Source: an uncultured Clostridia bacterium (lineage in GTDB: Bacteria; Bacillota; Clostridia; Oscillospirales; Oscillospiraceae). Taken from it: 5,713 nt of DNA. Below, in pieces: positions 4,894 to 5,713 of this stretch. Numbering within the stretch: position 1 is the first letter of the stretch; every line of letters begins with the position of its first letter. The notes below the pieces were generated by a model. It made no database searches. It saw only the letters and a program-made list of their open reading frames with translations, and had not been told where the DNA came from. The stretch covers positions 1 to 5,713 of the forward strand of contig CAMDZY010000116.1 of NCBI GenBank assembly GCA_945910975.1, written 5' to 3'. Both the position numbers and the translations under genes were made by a program.

Positions 4894-5109
4894 ATGGCAG
4901 AAGCTGAAAAAAAGGGTAAGTTCGCTCGTCTTAAGAAATGGTTCCGCGAGATGAAGAGCGAGCTGAAAAAAGTCGTTTGGCCCAGCGGCAAGCAGGTTCT
5001 CAACAACTCTTTGGTAGTCGTTGCCTGCGTCGTGATCGTTGGCCTGATCGTCGGACTGCTTGACTTTGGCGCAGGCGAATTGCTGAGCCTGTTCCTGAAG
5101 CTGTTCTAA
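4894..5109 (+). CDS. secE: Preprotein translocase subunit SecE
   Basis: SecE is the small essential subunit that clamps SecY in the SecYEG protein-export channel of the cytoplasmic membrane. The 71-residue protein has the single-spanning form usual in Gram-positives: a basic amphipathic N-terminal helix, the family signature ELKKVVWPS (23-31), and one transmembrane segment at about 38-57. ATG 4894 is chosen over the in-frame GTG at 4885 because the Shine-Dalgarno GAGGG (4881-4885) overlaps that GTG and lies 8 bases from the ATG. It is co-transcribed with rpmG and nusG. Confidence 0.96.
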   Translation: MAEAEKKGKFARLKKWFREMKSELKKVVWPSGKQVLNNSLVVVACVVIVGLIVGLLDFGAGELLSLFLKLF

Positions 5110-5121
5110 TCGGGTAGCGTC

Positions 5122-5646
5122 ATGGCAGAAATCGCAAAATGGTATGTCGTGCATACCTATTCCGGGTATGAAAATACGGTTAAGGCAACCATTGAAAAAA
5201 ACATCGAAACCAGACATCTGGAGGATTTAATCCATGAGGTGTCGATCCCCCTGGAAACCGTCACGGAAATGACCGACAACGGGCCGAAGACCTACGACCG
5301 TAAGGTTTTCCCCGGCTATGTTCTTGTCAAAATGATTATGACTGACGAGGCATGGTATATCATCAAAAATGTCCGCGGCGTCACAGGCTTTGTCGGCTCC
5401 GGCACAAAGCCTACCCCTCTGACGGACGAAGAAGTCCGGCAGTTGGGCATGGAAAAGCATGAGCTGGTCATCAGCTACGCCGTTGGCGATGAGGTTATGA
5501 TCACCGATGGCCCATTGACCTCTTTTGTCGGCACAGTGGAAATGCTGGATGTCGAAAAAAACAAGGTTCGCGTCGTTGTTTCCATGTTCGGACGCGAAAC
5601 ACCGGTCGAGTTGGAGCTTGACCAGGTGGAAGCTGTTTCCCAATAA
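5122..5646 (+). CDS. nusG: Transcription termination/antitermination factor NusG
   Basis: NusG binds RNA polymerase and modulates pausing, termination and transcription-translation coupling. The 174-residue protein has the two standard domains. The NGN domain (about 5-110) begins KWYVVHTYSGYE and includes the conserved polymerase-binding segment KVFPGYVLVKM (61-71) and NVRGVTGFVG (83-92). The KOW domain (about 119-172) contains VGDEVMITDGPLTSFVGTVE (121-140) and MFGRETPVELE (155-165). The length is typical, with no insertions. The ATG lies 12 bases after the secE stop, and the Shine-Dalgarno is weak (GGGT at 5112-5115), so translation probably depends on coupling with secE. Confidence 0.97.
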   Translation: MAEIAKWYVVHTYSGYENTVKATIEKNIETRHLEDLIHEVSIPLETVTEMTDNGPKTYDRKVFPGYVLVKMIMTDEAWYIIKNVRGVTGFVGSGTKPTPLTDEEVRQLGMEKHELVISYAVGDEVMITDGPLTSFVGTVEMLDVEKNKVRVVVSMFGRETPVELELDQVEAVSQ

Positions 5647-5713
5647 ACGCATCAGACTGCATTCGTGTGCAGCCGGAACGTGGGAGGGGCGCTTGCCCCG
5701 CCAAAGGTACGCA
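5647..5713 (+). promoter_or_regulatory. Post-nusG intergenic hairpins, probable leader of a downstream ribosomal-protein gene (cut by the window end)
   Basis: Two hairpins follow the nusG stop. The first is CTGCA/TGCAG (5657-5661 with 5668-5672). The second is GGGGC/GCCCC (5686-5690 with 5695-5699) with a 4-base loop, extended across a small internal loop by TGG/CCA (5681-5683 with 5701-5703). No U-tract follows, so these look like leader structures rather than terminators. rplK and rplA usually follow nusG in Firmicutes, and the element may belong to that leader, but the gene is outside the window. Confidence 0.4.

Overview
The window looks like chromosomal DNA from a spore-forming, low-to-moderate-GC Gram-positive bacterium of the class Clostridia, probably an Oscillospirales/Ruminococcaceae-type genome. 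This rests on an alpha/beta-type small acid-soluble spore protein, strong GGAGG Shine-Dalgarno sequences, sigma-A-like promoters with 17-base spacers, and the Firmicutes-style order rpmG-secE-nusG. The genus is not determinable by eye. All supported genes are on the + strand; the long minus-strand frames lie opposite real genes and are shadows.

Layout. Positions 1-102 hold the end of an upstream transcript, with a 20-base perfect palindrome and then a strong rho-independent terminator. Next comes a monocistronic spore DNA-binding protein gene (213-407) with its own terminator. A sigma-A-type promoter then drives a membrane-anchored alpha/beta hydrolase (517-1479). After a repeat-rich intergenic stretch come two overlapping genes: an XRE-type regulator with an extra C-terminal domain (1639-2133) and a 77-residue protein (2130-2363) that resembles that domain. 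This pair is closed by a long hairpin. A GNAT acetyltransferase (2435-2887) and an NCS2/NAT-family nucleobase permease of the xanthine/urate type (3017-4435) follow, the permease with a good promoter of its own.

The last third is the start of the core transcription/translation/secretion cluster: two tandem promoters, a structured leader, rpmG (ribosomal protein L33, zinc-binding form), secE and nusG, tightly packed. The window ends in a leader-like hairpin region where rplK would be expected. The gene content is mostly ordinary. The parts most worth a second look are non-coding or small: a possible three-way-junction RNA ahead of rpmG, a palindrome sitting on the proximal rpmG promoter, four copies of one half-site upstream of the XRE gene, and the apparent domain duplication between the XRE regulator and its overlapping small partner. 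I found no CRISPR array, insertion sequence, tRNA or rRNA, and no clear new defence or mobile system.
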